Shown piece after piece: positions 40,817-50,046 of a DNA stretch of 64,000 bases. A program made the position numbers and the translations under genes. This DNA comes from Cyanidiococcus yangmingshanensis (taxonomy: Eukaryota; Rhodophyta; Bangiophyceae; Cyanidiales; Cyanidiaceae), in the NCBI GenBank assembly GCA_013995675.1, contig VWRR01000002.1, forward strand, positions 310,001 through 374,000. The letters are read 5' to 3'. The notes beneath the pieces were generated by a model. The model did not search any database and was not told the DNA's origin. It saw nothing but the letters and a program-made list of their open reading frames with translations. How positions within the stretch are numbered: position 1 is the stretch's first letter; each line of letters starts with the position of its first letter.

Positions 40817-41401
40817 TCAGGCGCCAGGGAAACCACTCTCAAAGTCCGCCTCACCGGGGGGCTTTCGCACCGCCGCGTGAGCCAGCGCTATCGTTGCCAC
40901 CACAAACAAAAGCGTGCTAAACGTGGCGCCCGCTCCGGTCAGCCACAGAATCACCAATGAGAATACCAACACGACGACGCTCTTACCTCGACTGTCTAGC
41001 ACCAGGTGATCCCCAAACGCTGTGATAGGCTCAGGGTTCAACGCAAACAGGTAAGTATAAAGTGCGAAGATGGCAAGCGCACCCAGGATACTCAACGGCG
41101 ACACCAACACCATTAACACGACCAACACTGCAAAAATCGTTGCGTAGTTGTACGCATAGTGCGCCAGGTTCTGAGTCACTCGCTCGCGCAGCTCGCTCAA
41201 GTCCGGCTTGTTCATCGCAGCTGTATTAAAAAATTCCCCCCATGGACGCGAGCGTGTCCACAAGTCCCCGAGACGAGCCCGAAAGTCTTCGCCAGTGGGT
41301 AAACGGCGCAGAAGACTCCCAAACAGACCTGGTGCCTCCAACACCGCCGTAGATGACACCGAACTTCCCGTGATCCCATTCGATCCAGTTTGAATCGCCA
41401 T
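40817..41401 (-). CDS. PRA1: PRA1 family Rab-acceptor membrane protein
   Basis: A 194-residue PRA1/YIP3 protein. These proteins sit in ER-Golgi membranes with a four-helix hydrophobic core, bind prenylated Rabs and assist vesicle traffic. The sequence has LRERVTQNLAHYAYNYATIF (the family's RvxxNlxyfxxNY), two closely spaced hydrophobic pairs at about 88-125 and 142-180, and a helix break with LNPEPITAFG and the SRGKSVVV loop. The short hydrophilic C-terminus is typical. The ATG at 41401 is used. It is divergent from DGAT1. Confidence 0.9.
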   Translation of the reverse strand: MAIQTGSNGITGSSVSSTAVLEAPGLFGSLLRRLPTGEDFRARLGDLWTRSRPWGEFFNTAAMNKPDLSELRERVTQNLAHYAYNYATIFAVLVVLMVLVSPLSILGALAIFALYTYLFALNPEPITAFGDHLVLDSRGKSVVVLVFSLVILWLTGAGATFSTLLFVVATIALAHAAVRKPPGEADFESGFPGA

Positions 41402-42045
41402 CTGAACAAATTCAGCAGTTCAAATACCAGTACTCACTTGATTATCGAAACGAAGGCGTACAACGAACGCTTAGCGCGCTGTCCAAGCACCAGCGCGCGT
41501 TCCGCCACGAGTCCATCCATCGGTGTCCAGTCGCTAGCGCCTCGTTACACACGCACGCGTGCTGTGATGGGGCGCGTGTCCCACGAGCGATCGCACACTG
41601 GGCCGATCCGCCGTTCGCATGCATGATTGTTCAGCATGGACTGTTTCGATCTGAACAGGCACGCGCATACATAGACTCGTATCATGGATGATTCGAGCAT
41701 GGATCCATCCATTTCTCCAATGGGCATGATTGTTCGGCATGGACTGTTTCGATCTGAACAGGCACGCGCATGCATAGACTCGTATCATGGATGATTTGAG
41801 CATGGATCCATCCATTTCTCCAATGGGCATGATTGTTGCCGTCGTGCATGCGTCTCGCTCGATCGCGCACGCGAGTGATGTTCCGCACTCCAGAGGCGTG
41901 TCTCTGACATCGCATTGCGCCAAGACGACGAGCGGCAGCCGCATGGACCGATCTCGAGGCGCAATGTCTGGCGCATGCGCCGTTGGCGACTAGACGTTAT
42001 GTGCGGTTGGTTGCGCGCTGGTTTCGTGTAGGAAACTGGTTTGTG
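41402..42045. other. Divergent promoter region, PRA1 / DGAT1
   Basis: A 644-base spacer dominated by a tandem duplication of about 103 bases. No coding content was recognised. Confidence 0.55.
41621..41840. repeat. Tandem repeat, 103-bp unit, two copies plus partial third
   Basis: The unit beginning GCATGATTGTTC recurs at 41621, 41724 and 41827. The first two copies differ at only three or four positions and the third breaks off after about 14 bases. The high identity points to a recent duplication. It contains GGATCC-centred palindromic words and lies in a promoter spacer. Confidence 0.9.
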
Positions 42046-43695
42046 ATGATGCAAGCTTCGGGAACTTGTTTGCCAATCGAAGCGGTTGGTGGAGGTACCA
42101 GTGATGAACTTGATGAACGGGCGGAGGTTGACGTGACTCGTCCTTCCATCTATCCGCAGTCGCACCGTCCGCAGCCGCGAGGTGTGCCTCTCTCGCTCGT
42201 TGATGAACGCGACCTCTTGAATGAGCTGAAAACTTCTCGTCTTGAAGGGTTTTATAACTTGAGTTTTCTACTATTGGGTTTTGCGCTCTTCTACATGACG
42301 GTGCGTTCGATCATCGAGAAAGGCTTCCTGGTTGATTTTGGGAGCATTCTCCTCCGCTGTCCAGCGTTTCTCTCGGATGTGTTATTCGTGTTGCGGTTTT
42401 CAGCGGCACTGTGGGCGTATTCCTTGGTTTTCTATGTTTTGGTCTGGGCAACAATGGCCCGGCGTCGATATGGGCATTCGGGTTGGGTGCGACGGCTCCG
42501 CATTGTTGTTGCCGTTTCGTTCTATATAGTGGCACAAGGGACGCTCTACGTGGTGAGTACGCGTGTCCTATGGCGGCGGCCAACGACGCCAGCACTGGGC
42601 GGGTTCCTGACACTCTGGGTGATCACCATTTCGCTCAAAGGTCATAGTTATTTTCTGACGAACTGGCACCTGGCAGAGGAGGCAGAACGGACATGGCGAG
42701 AACGTGCTCGGCGAAAGAAGGATTCGAGTCCGAACGGGCATGTGGAACTCCCCAGTGGCGAGGGACTCCGGTCTGCGGCGCCAGTAGACCCGAGTGACAC
42801 GGTGACAGCGCCGAGAGGTAGCGAGTCACCATCAGAGGCATCTGGTGCTCGTTTAAGTGATAGTGACCGGTCGCTAAAACGAGAACTCTCCGAATCGAGT
42901 GACTTGTCGAGCACCATGTCTGTGGGGTTCTCTCGGGCAGCGCGACAGAATCGTTTGCGCGGCTTTCCGGCCAATGTGAATTGGAGCAATTTTGTGTATT
43001 TTATGGCAGCTCCCACGTTGGTCTACGAGACCGAGTATCCACGGACGGAGCGGGTTCGCTATCGGTATGTCGCCTCGATGTTCGGGATCGCGCTTCTTTG
43101 TATCGTCGCGCAGGTAGCGATCATGCAGCAGTTTATGTTGCCAGTCCTGCAAGGGCAATCTGCCGGTTACTCGTTGGCCTATCATGCAGCAAAGCTTGCG
43201 ATTCCGTCCATTATTTTTTGGTTATTGGGATTCCTTTGGTTCTTTCATTGCGCGCTCTCGGCATGGGCGGAGATGCTTCGTTTCGCTGACCGCCAATTCT
43301 ACCAGGACTGGTGGAATGCAACCACCCTAGAGTCGTTCTGGAACAAGTGGAATATGCTGGTGCATGAGTGGGCTTTGCGACATGTTTTCATTGAACTCCA
43401 GTACCGAAGCAAACGCGTTAGCAAAGCAGCTGCCGGCTTTGCGACGTTTCTAGTGAGTGCAGTTCTGCATGAATATTTGTTTGCGGTCGCTTTCAAGACG
43501 ATCAGTGTGGGCATTTTCCTCGGCATGATGATTCAAGTCCCGGGAATATGGCTTACGCGTCATTCCTGCTTTCGTGGTCGCCGACGCGGCAACTTGCTCA
43601 TGTGGCTGATGTTGTTCCTGGGTCATCCGCTGGGTGAACTGTTATATTTCCGTGCTTATTTCCGGAAGCATAACAGTTTTTTCTGTCATGACTAA
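42046..43695 (+). CDS. DGAT1: Diacylglycerol O-acyltransferase DGAT1
   Basis: A 549-residue MBOAT-family enzyme that esterifies diacylglycerol with acyl-CoA to make triacylglycerol in the ER. Several membrane helices are evident, starting at about residue 70. Diagnostic motifs: NWSNFVYFMAAPTLVYETEY, FYQDWWNATTLESFWNKWN (418-436) with VHEWALRHVF, and the active-site His475 in SAVLHEYLFA. The FYxDWWN element is shared with sterol acyltransferases, but the PTLVYETEYPRT region and the WNMLVHEW block favour DGAT1. A Ser/Glu-rich hydrophilic insertion of about 80 residues (roughly 235-310) interrupts the middle of the protein. The ATG at 42046 is the first in frame; 21 upstream codons start with TTG. 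Confidence 0.92.
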   Translation: MMQASGTCLPIEAVGGGTSDELDERAEVDVTRPSIYPQSHRPQPRGVPLSLVDERDLLNELKTSRLEGFYNLSFLLLGFALFYMTVRSIIEKGFLVDFGSILLRCPAFLSDVLFVLRFSAALWAYSLVFYVLVWATMARRRYGHSGWVRRLRIVVAVSFYIVAQGTLYVVSTRVLWRRPTTPALGGFLTLWVITISLKGHSYFLTNWHLAEEAERTWRERARRKKDSSPNGHVELPSGEGLRSAAPVDPSDTVTAPRGSESPSEASGARLSDSDRSLKRELSESSDLSSTMSVGFSRAARQNRLRGFPANVNWSNFVYFMAAPTLVYETEYPRTERVRYRYVASMFGIALLCIVAQVAIMQQFMLPVLQGQSAGYSLAYHAAKLAIPSIIFWLLGFLWFFHCALSAWAEMLRFADRQFYQDWWNATTLESFWNKWNMLVHEWALRHVFIELQYRSKRVSKAAAGFATFLVSAVLHEYLFAVAFKTISVGIFLGMMIQVPGIWLTRHSCFRGRRRGNLLMWLMLFLGHPLGELLYFRAYFRKHNSFFCHD

Positions 43696-44320
43696 GTGTT
43701 GCCTCCGATCCAGGTGCAGGCACGAACCGAGTCACCCTTCCTTCTGTCAACGTCATGTCCTTTGGGAAACCCTATGAGAACGAACTTCTCGCTTTGCGAG
43801 GTTTCATCATTTCAGTGTGTCTAGCGAGCCATTTGGCACCCACAAGAGCTTGCTGGTCGCGTGAAACTCGTCAGCCAGTGAGGTTTATTGGTGCGCGCGC
43901 ATGGCAGCGATACGTGGGCAGATTCGCGTCGTCCGTATACTGAACCTGGGCATGCGTTTGGTTCCTCGCGAGAATGAATCTCATTGCCTGCAAGGTGTAG
44001 ACGGGCGAATGTGCAACCATTGCCGCGAGCATCCTGAATGGACAGGCCCTCCGTCCAGTCAGAACCACTGTTTGCGTTCGCGAAGCTCGTGAGTGAGAGA
44101 GACCTGCATGCTCGACCAGTCTGAGGCCATGACGTGGCAAATGGACTTATCTGCGGCGAGACTGGCATTTTCGCGCTCCGTGTTCTGTTGCTTTGGGAAC
44201 CGCATTGCACGGGCCCCGTCCGATGCAACCATCCACTCACCCGCAATGTTACGCGCGCTTCACGAGTGGTTCGTGTGAACCGCCGACCCCGCAACAGCGA
44301 ACGAGTACGTACCAATCGGA
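43696..44320. other. Convergent intergenic region, DGAT1 / NDUFS3
   Basis: A 625-base spacer at two gene ends. Short frames only, no recognised element. Confidence 0.5.
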
Positions 44321-45308
44321 TTAGGAGCGTGTTCCTGTCTCCTTATCCGTACGGTCAGTCGACATGTTCTTAGCATCATCGGATGAATCCGCTGGTCCTT
44401 GTTGCTTCTCGTTAGCAGCACGAGTAGCTGCTTCTGGATCTGGAATGATTTGGCCCTTCGTGAGCCGGAAGAACTCCACTTCAGAACCGCCAGCTGCCGG
44501 GAAATGCTCCCACGGGGACTGAAAGTCAAAGGTGCGGAACTCCTGGGTGATTTCCAGCGGTTCATAGACGACGCGTTTCTCAACTTCGTCGTATCGAACT
44601 TCGTCGTAGCCAGATAACTGGAAAGTCTTTGCGCAACGCGTGATAGCTCGTGCCGTAGTCGCTCAGAATCCGACGTAGATCCGGATGATTGGTGAAGAAG
44701 ACACCAAACATGTCGTAGATCTCGCGCTCAAACCAGTCTGCACCTTTGAAGACCGACGTGGCCGACTCGAGCGGAGTCAGCTCATTCACATATGTTTGTA
44801 CGCGAATCCGCGCGTTGTAAACAAGGGACTGCAAATTGTATACTACACGGAATCGATCCTGTCGATCAGGAAAGTCAACCCCACAACAGTCAATGAAATG
44901 ACGGAAACGACAGGTCGTATGATCGCGCAAAAAGCGCAGTACGCGCACTGTGGCATCGGGCGGGACCTCGAGCACGATCTCACCACCCGAGTTCGCATCG
45001 TGGCCGTGGTGAATGTAAACACTCGAGATGAGCCTAGGTAGCATTTCCACCAACGATGCAGCAAAGCGTTTCTGTGACTCCAACCGGGACGGCTCTACGT
45101 GGCTCGGACCGGCACGAAACACCGGCTCATAAGAGCGGTTCGCGCCCGCTTGTTCCCCCGTCGGCTGCCCAGCAGTGCTCAAGCAGCGGACGCAGCTTGC
45201 TCCATCCCGCTCAGGTGAAGAAGTGATCAGAACGCGAAATATCTTGCTACGATCATAACCTGCTCCTGATGAGAAAATCGGTCGGAGGGAACGCCACAGG
45301 CTCTGCAT
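44321..45308 (-). CDS. NDUFS3: Complex I 30-kDa subunit NDUFS3, two frames
   Basis: NDUFS3 (NuoC/Nad9) is a core matrix-arm subunit of respiratory complex I; here it is nuclear with a presequence-like N-terminus of about 70 residues. The first frame carries [37 protein letters not shown] and [13 protein letters not shown], ending in LRKDFPV. The rest of the universal RKDFPLSGY motif (SGYDEVRYD), then [18 protein letters not shown] and a polar tail, lies in the +1 frame and stops at 44321. The step is confined to 44615-44618 by the motif; skipping one G after CCA would restore exactly KDFP-LSGY. The total length equals 3n+1. The ATG at 45308 lies 83 bases downstream of a good TATA box. Confidence 0.93.
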
Positions 45309-45390
45309 GAGCTTCTACCAGGGGCGACGTGCTCGTTCAGTGCCAGTATCAACACGACGGTCGTTGTTCTTGGTGCCGATAAAGAGCGCC

Positions 45391-45398
45391 CTTTTATA
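45391..45398 (-). promoter_or_regulatory. TATA box of NDUFS3
   Basis: TATAAAAG on the minus strand within a GC-rich setting, 83 bases before the NDUFS3 ATG, at a spacing that fits a TATA-directed start with a short leader. Confidence 0.5.
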
Positions 45399-45776
45399 CT
45401 CTGCTACCGTTTCCCTGATCACAAGCACCTTCTAGCAACTTTACTCTGCAGACTATGATCAATCGCGAAGGGTCTCTACTCTGCGAGAACACCGCGGCCT
45501 CTAAAGAAACGCAGTATCCTAATGAACGACGCTGTGCCATCGATGTTCCTGGCCGGGTGCGACCCACTTGGGGCCACATGGATGCAATCCCTCGGCGATG
45601 CCCGGACGGGTCGGCTGCGTACCTTGTAGGGTGGCGAGCCTCTGTTCCTGTTTCGAACAACATAGAGTCTATGTCTCTTGATCCCTAATGAATACATGTT
45701 CTGGCGTGACATACAGTACATATGGCTTGATCCATAACGAATGCGTATTCTGAGACGATTGGAATTGGAGTGATCG

Positions 45777-46285
45777 ATGGATTCGCTGACATGGGTCGGC
45801 GCTTGTCTCGGTACACTTCATGTCGGGTTCCTAACGGTGGCGTCCAAAGCTCTCGCATCACTAGATGGCATCTGGATGACGTTCAGTATTGGCCAACGTG
45901 ATCTGGGTATCGCTGGGGCCTCATTTGAACCGAGTATTACCTATCATGGTCAGCCGAGCGATTGCTGCAACATCACTCGAGTGATTCAGTCGATCGCCCG
46001 GAAACGATCTGAAACGGATAGGGAGCTTATTTCTGTGGATATCTGCTCATGATCCGGTTCGAGTAGGCGCTCCAGAGGCTTGAATGGGGCTTGCACGGTC
46101 GATACTTGCCTGTGCGAGCGAGAAACTGGTGGCAATCGAAGTACAGAGGACGGAGCGCATTCGGAACGAGGACAGCCTCAAGGCGTCTATCGGTGTCGCT
46201 CCCCGGCGACAGCAGCCATCTCCAGTTGGATGTGTGTTATTGGGGAGAACGCCTCGCTGTCTCCTCGACTGTGCAGGTCGAGTGA
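45777..46285 (+). CDS. Possible small gene, multi-frame, unrecognised
   Basis: An ATG-started frame of 91 codons (45777-46052) begins MDSLTWVGACLGTLHVGFL and reads like a folded protein for about 50 residues. A second frame ending at 46285 contains LSVSLPGDSSHLQLDVCYW and a plausible C-terminal strand. They would need to be joined across a frame change. A distant likeness to the sliding-clamp fold of RAD9/HUS1 was considered but is not supported. It may be an unrecognised gene or chance. Confidence 0.25.
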
Positions 46286-46322
46286 CGTACACAAGGCATG
46301 CCAGAAAGTGTCAATAGGAAAA

Positions 46323-46967
46323 ATGGCGACGTATGGTGCGTTAGTAGCTGGTCTCGAGCCGGTGTTGCTGCAGCCCCTACCGAATAGCGCGGGCAAGTTT
46401 ATTGCCGCAGTTTCAGTGCCAGCGGCTAGAGCGCTTGGGTCAGCGACCGAAAGGAAAAAACGACTCGTTTTGGCAGTCTGGCGAGCAGCTCTGGAGCCGT
46501 CTCCGCCTCATGAACGTGCTGATGTGTTTTTGTCTGTGGACAGTGGAGTTACCTGGCTTGCTGCGACCAGTTTGACGCTCGAGCACGTGTCGTGCGTGCT
46601 GGTGGTTCCTCCCACACTCCTGGATCCTGTTCGTTGCAGAGCAACGGTACCAGGCCACGTTGAGCTGCAAATCGGGGTGAGCGTGGAGGACGATCGAGTC
46701 ACGCCCCGACCGGCGCCCGCTGCTGAACTCGAGCAGGTTGATGTTGAAGCGTCGCCCACAACTGTAGACAGGTCGGCTGTGGGTGACCCGCTAGCGCCAG
46801 CACGTCTGCCACAGGCTCTGGCACGCGACCTTTACCGCTTTTTGCAAAGCTTCGACACAGCACTGCCCGAGTGTTGCTCCACGCTACTCGATCGTTGGTT
46901 GCAACGAGTCGAACACCGGTTTGCCATGGATCCGTCGTGGTGGCAGCGAGTTTGGGAGCGTGGCTAG
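46323..46967 (+). CDS. HIKESHI: HIKESHI / OPI10 family nuclear import carrier
   Basis: A 214-residue Hikeshi-family protein. Hikeshi carries HSP70 into the nucleus during heat stress, which would matter in a thermophilic alga. The start MATYGALVAGLEPVLLQPLP matches the family's FGCLVAGR opening; VELQIGVSVEDD corresponds to AQIGISVE; and the C-terminal domain has LARDLYRFLQSFDTALP followed by LDRWLQRVEHRFAMDPSWWQ, matching the LKWYENFQRRLAQNPLFW block of the human protein. The linker at about 125-160 is Pro/Ala-rich. The ATG at 46323 is preferred to an open upstream extension because the family begins exactly there. Confidence 0.88.
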   Translation: MATYGALVAGLEPVLLQPLPNSAGKFIAAVSVPAARALGSATERKKRLVLAVWRAALEPSPPHERADVFLSVDSGVTWLAATSLTLEHVSCVLVVPPTLLDPVRCRATVPGHVELQIGVSVEDDRVTPRPAPAAELEQVDVEASPTTVDRSAVGDPLAPARLPQALARDLYRFLQSFDTALPECCSTLLDRWLQRVEHRFAMDPSWWQRVWERG

Positions 46968-48196
46968 ATGAGATATTCGAGGGGCCTGCATGTTTGGAAC
47001 CAGCGAGAAATGTCTTGAACGTTGGTGTCATCTGGCTGGATACACAAACCGTGCATCCGAAAGACGAGCATTCGGATGCGTGCTCTCGAAGCAATTAATT
47101 TTCGGTACGTACCAGATTTTGATGTGGAAACGGAACGTGAACGCGGGCGTTGGGAGACGGTCGACGAACAAGCCAGTCGACATTCCGTCGGATGCGGTAA
47201 AGACAGCGCCCGACGTGAAGCCAGTGCCTCGGTGTTCGGGATGCAGTGCTGAAGCAGGATCATTCAACGAGGATGGATGCGGAGATTCACGCTCACCATT
47301 CAGACGAGCATTCATCAGTATGCTGAACAAGGGTCAAAGGTGGAACTCGGCCAAGAACCGTTCGAAAGCACCGCCAGAGGATATGAGAGCTTTTCAAGGT
47401 CACATGGAGATATGGTACGTATCGTTGAGACGCGGCATTGAAGTCATGAGCGCGGCTGATTTGCCCCTTTCAAAACATTCGTTTGCAGCTTTAGGTGAAT
47501 CGCGGGTGAATCAGTGCGTAACTCGATCCAGATACGAGTCGCTTTGATGGAGGGCTTCCCAAAAAAGCGGGCACGCAGTATCCAAAGGGCCACGGGCGTG
47601 ATATCGGACCGCTCGCCGAGACTCGCCATGGTGACCCGCACCGAATAGGGTTTAGGGACCTCCTCTACATGCTCGCGCATCTCTTCGATTCAGGGGAGCG
47701 TTCTCTGTCGACAGCATGTGCCGCTTGCCGAATAAGTCTCGTCAGCAAGAGGGGCAGCATTGGCGAGAGCGAATCGGCCCGAACTTGTTCAAATTCGAAA
47801 CGATCCGTCACAGTCCAGTGGCGCGATCGGGCGGGGAGTCGAGCAGTCCTCAGCCAGTGCAGCGTTCGCTGAAAAGCGAATCTGCGACGCGAACGCCTCA
47901 CGTGAAGGCATCTTGGCTCCAATATTACTGAAGATACAGATGCAGTCTTCTCCGCTATTGTGCTCCCAATTCTTGAACGTGCGGAATTTCGTCGTCGAAG
48001 ACAAAAACAACCGACGATCCATGGACGCATAACATTCCCGACACCAAAGCGATGGACCGCTTGGCTCGTCAGTCGAACGCATTTCATAACGCTTTTCTAC
48101 GAAAAAAAGCTGCACGAACAGCGACTCTACCGTCTTATAAAAGTAACATAGAGCAGCAGGGCAATTCTTCGAAACCTTTCGCCAGTGGCCTCAAAG
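46968..48196. other. Convergent intergenic region, HIKESHI / IMPase
   Basis: A 1.2-kb spacer. The plus strand has overlapping frames at 46990-47547 without a domain; the minus strand has the possible gene at 47444-48115. Confidence 0.4.
47444..48115 (-). CDS. Possible unrecognised gene, multi-frame
   Basis: Three successive minus-strand frames each contain a protein-like stretch: RRLFLSSTTKFRTFKNWEH near 48010, FEFEQVRADSLSPMLPLLL near 47780, and VRVTMASLGERSDITPVALW near 47610. Composition and alternation of charged and hydrophobic residues look coding, but I recognise no family and the frames do not join simply. It could be a small gene with introns or frame errors, or a chance run. Confidence 0.25.
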
Positions 48197-49055
48197 TCAA
48201 GCGAAAGCGTATGCCTGAAACCGAAGTTTCTCTGCCAAGTACCGATTCGTTGCCAGAATGCCGCGCCCATCCAGCACAAATTGAGCTCCATTAGGGAGTA
48301 AACACACGCCGCCAGCCTCCTCGACGAGCACTTCACCAGCGGCGAGATCCCATGTATAGGGGCCCCACTCCGTGACCATATCGAAGCGGACCACAGGCCA
48401 CATACGCCATATTCAGCGCAGCGCTCCCAGTGCTTCGAACAGCCTGCGTCCCGTTCTCTAATATCGATCGAACCATCTCCAACATGGTCTGAATTTTCGA
48501 AGGCGAGCGATCGCTACCGTACTCCGTCGCAACACAGGCATCGGCCAGCTCGCTGACCCCGCTGCAAAAGACCCGTTTCCCGTTGAGATAGGCGCCATGC
48601 CCTCGCCGAGCTGAAAACATCTCCTCCATAATAGGGTTATAAACCACGCCTAGACGGACAACGCCGTCCGTGATCAAGGCGATGGATACCGCACACATCG
48701 GAATATGATGCACAAAGTTGGCTGTACCATCAATTGGATCGATCGCCCATGTCGGCGGATCAGAGGCCTTCACCCGGAGGCTCTCAGGTCGGCCGTCGTA
48801 GCCCTCTTCACCGAGAACTCGATGTCTCGTACTATATCGCTCCAAAATGCGCACCCTACAGAGTTCCTCTACGGCACGATCGGTGTCCGTGACCGGATCA
48901 GTGCGCTTCTTCACGTTATATGGTGTGGTGTGCCCCCCAGCTGGCGGCGTTTGAAACGGCCAGTCACGATAGAATGCCTCCCGAATGAGCTCGCCACACT
49001 CTCGTGCTAGCTCTTCAGCGAAATCAAACGCCAACTCCAGTTCCGTCTCCTGCAT
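48197..49055 (-). CDS. IMPA: Inositol monophosphatase family enzyme, two frames
   Basis: A Mg2+-dependent, Li+-sensitive phosphatase that releases inositol (or histidinol, or galactose) from its monophosphate. Metal-site motifs are complete: TDPVTDTDRAVEE, LGEEGYDG, and the signature WAIDPIDGTANFVHHIP. The second metal motif WDLAAGEVLVEEAGG lies in a +1 frame that takes over near 48395-48405, just after LNMAYVACG; the first frame stops at 48333. Joined length is about 286 residues, normal for the family. The ATG at 49055 starts directly before helix 1; an ATG at 49181 in frame would add 42 residues of unclear nature, possibly a targeting sequence. The exact substrate cannot be told from the sequence. 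Confidence 0.9.
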
Positions 49056-49819
49056 TGGCGGCTTCACTGCAATGCAAGCACACGCGTGGCCGTAGCCAGC
49101 AGGCAACTCGCATGCGAATGTCACCGAATGCGTGTCAGTGCGTGCGAACGCGCTGCGCATCGATCGGTGCGTGCCGTCCATCGCGGCCGCTGAATAATGC
49201 CATTCGACTCGCCACCGTCGACCAGTTGTACAGATCAATCGCTGGAGTCAGGATGGAAAATTCTTCGGTTCGATTTCTCGTTGACGAGCCGTTCGAGGAG
49301 GAATACTCTAAATCATTCGGGCTGGATTTGTTCGAAACTCGTCAGATGCTGCAAGCGTCCGTGGTGTCTGGGAGACAACGCGATGCAGGCCTATCCTCGT
49401 CGTGGCCTGGGCCTGCATCATTGGAGGGCAAACGTGCCTCTGTGGCGACCTCGATTGGCATGCGCTGAATTGAGTGCAATGTTTGCTGACTGTAAGGTGC
49501 GAACTGGTTTAGGCCGTGATCGACGAGGCGGTCTTAATGCCTATTGCTGATTCCGTAGATCGGGGCCTTGCTGCGGATAACGCATACGCTTCTCCAAACA
49601 GATGTCCAAGTATAGACCCGGGCGAATCTGTGTCAGAGCCTTGCACCCTACGTAGTGTTTCCTATCCAGGACGGGATGCGGCGTTACTCGATGATGAGAC
49701 CTTCAAGTACACATGCGTTTCGCTTAAATTCAGGCATTAACAGTGCTTTCGCCGCTCCGGGAACAAGCCGCTTCATCGATGAACACATACATACGCTTAT
49801 CGGAGAATGTACAGATGTC

Positions 49820-49828
49820 TATAAAAAG
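49820..49828 (+). promoter_or_regulatory. Candidate TATA box, copy 1
   Basis: TATAAAAAG inside the first 70-base repeat, upstream of the CBS gene. Confidence 0.4.
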
Positions 49829-49889
49829 CTTTCTGTACCAATTCATCGATGAACACATACATACGCTTATCGGAGTATGTACAGATGTC

Positions 49890-49898
49890 TATAAAAAG
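49890..49898 (+). promoter_or_regulatory. Candidate TATA box, copy 2
   Basis: TATAAAAAG in the second 70-base repeat, 149 bases before the preferred CBS ATG. If this one is used, transcription would start near 49925, downstream of the two earlier in-frame ATGs. Confidence 0.45.
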
Positions 49899-50046
49899 CT
49901 TTCTGTACCAATTCGTTCGTGCCTATAGACATACGTCCATAAAGAACCCTGACGAATCTAGATCCAATCGAGGAAATGGCAAAAGAGCGGCGAATCTCTG
50001 TCACGAGGAGATCACAACGCGCAGTCGAAATGACCCAATTGTGCTC

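Larger units (their letters stand above)
45309..46322. other. Divergent region, NDUFS3 / HIKESHI
   Basis: A 1-kb spacer with a TATA box for NDUFS3, a degenerate 49-base direct repeat near 45677 and 45726, and a doubtful small gene at 45777-46285. Confidence 0.45.
49772..49911. repeat. Tandem repeat, 70-bp unit, two copies
   Basis: The unit from TTCATCGATGAACAC to CTGTACCAA occurs at 49772-49841 and 49842-49911, nearly identical (GGAGAATGT against GGAGTATGT is the visible difference). Each copy carries one TATAAAAAG. It lies upstream of the CBS gene and reads into its open frame. Confidence 0.92.
49056..50046. other. Divergent region, IMPase / CBS protein
   Basis: A 1-kb spacer with a tandem 70-base duplication carrying TATA-like elements. 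An ATG-led frame at 49253 (71 codons, beginning MENSSVRFLVDEPFEEEYS) reads like protein but has no recognisable relative; the following frames at 49516-49740 are similarly unclear. Confidence 0.4.

Noticed and set aside
45677-45770. 49-base degenerate direct repeat
   Set aside because: Only partial identity between the two copies, so not listed as a repeat feature.
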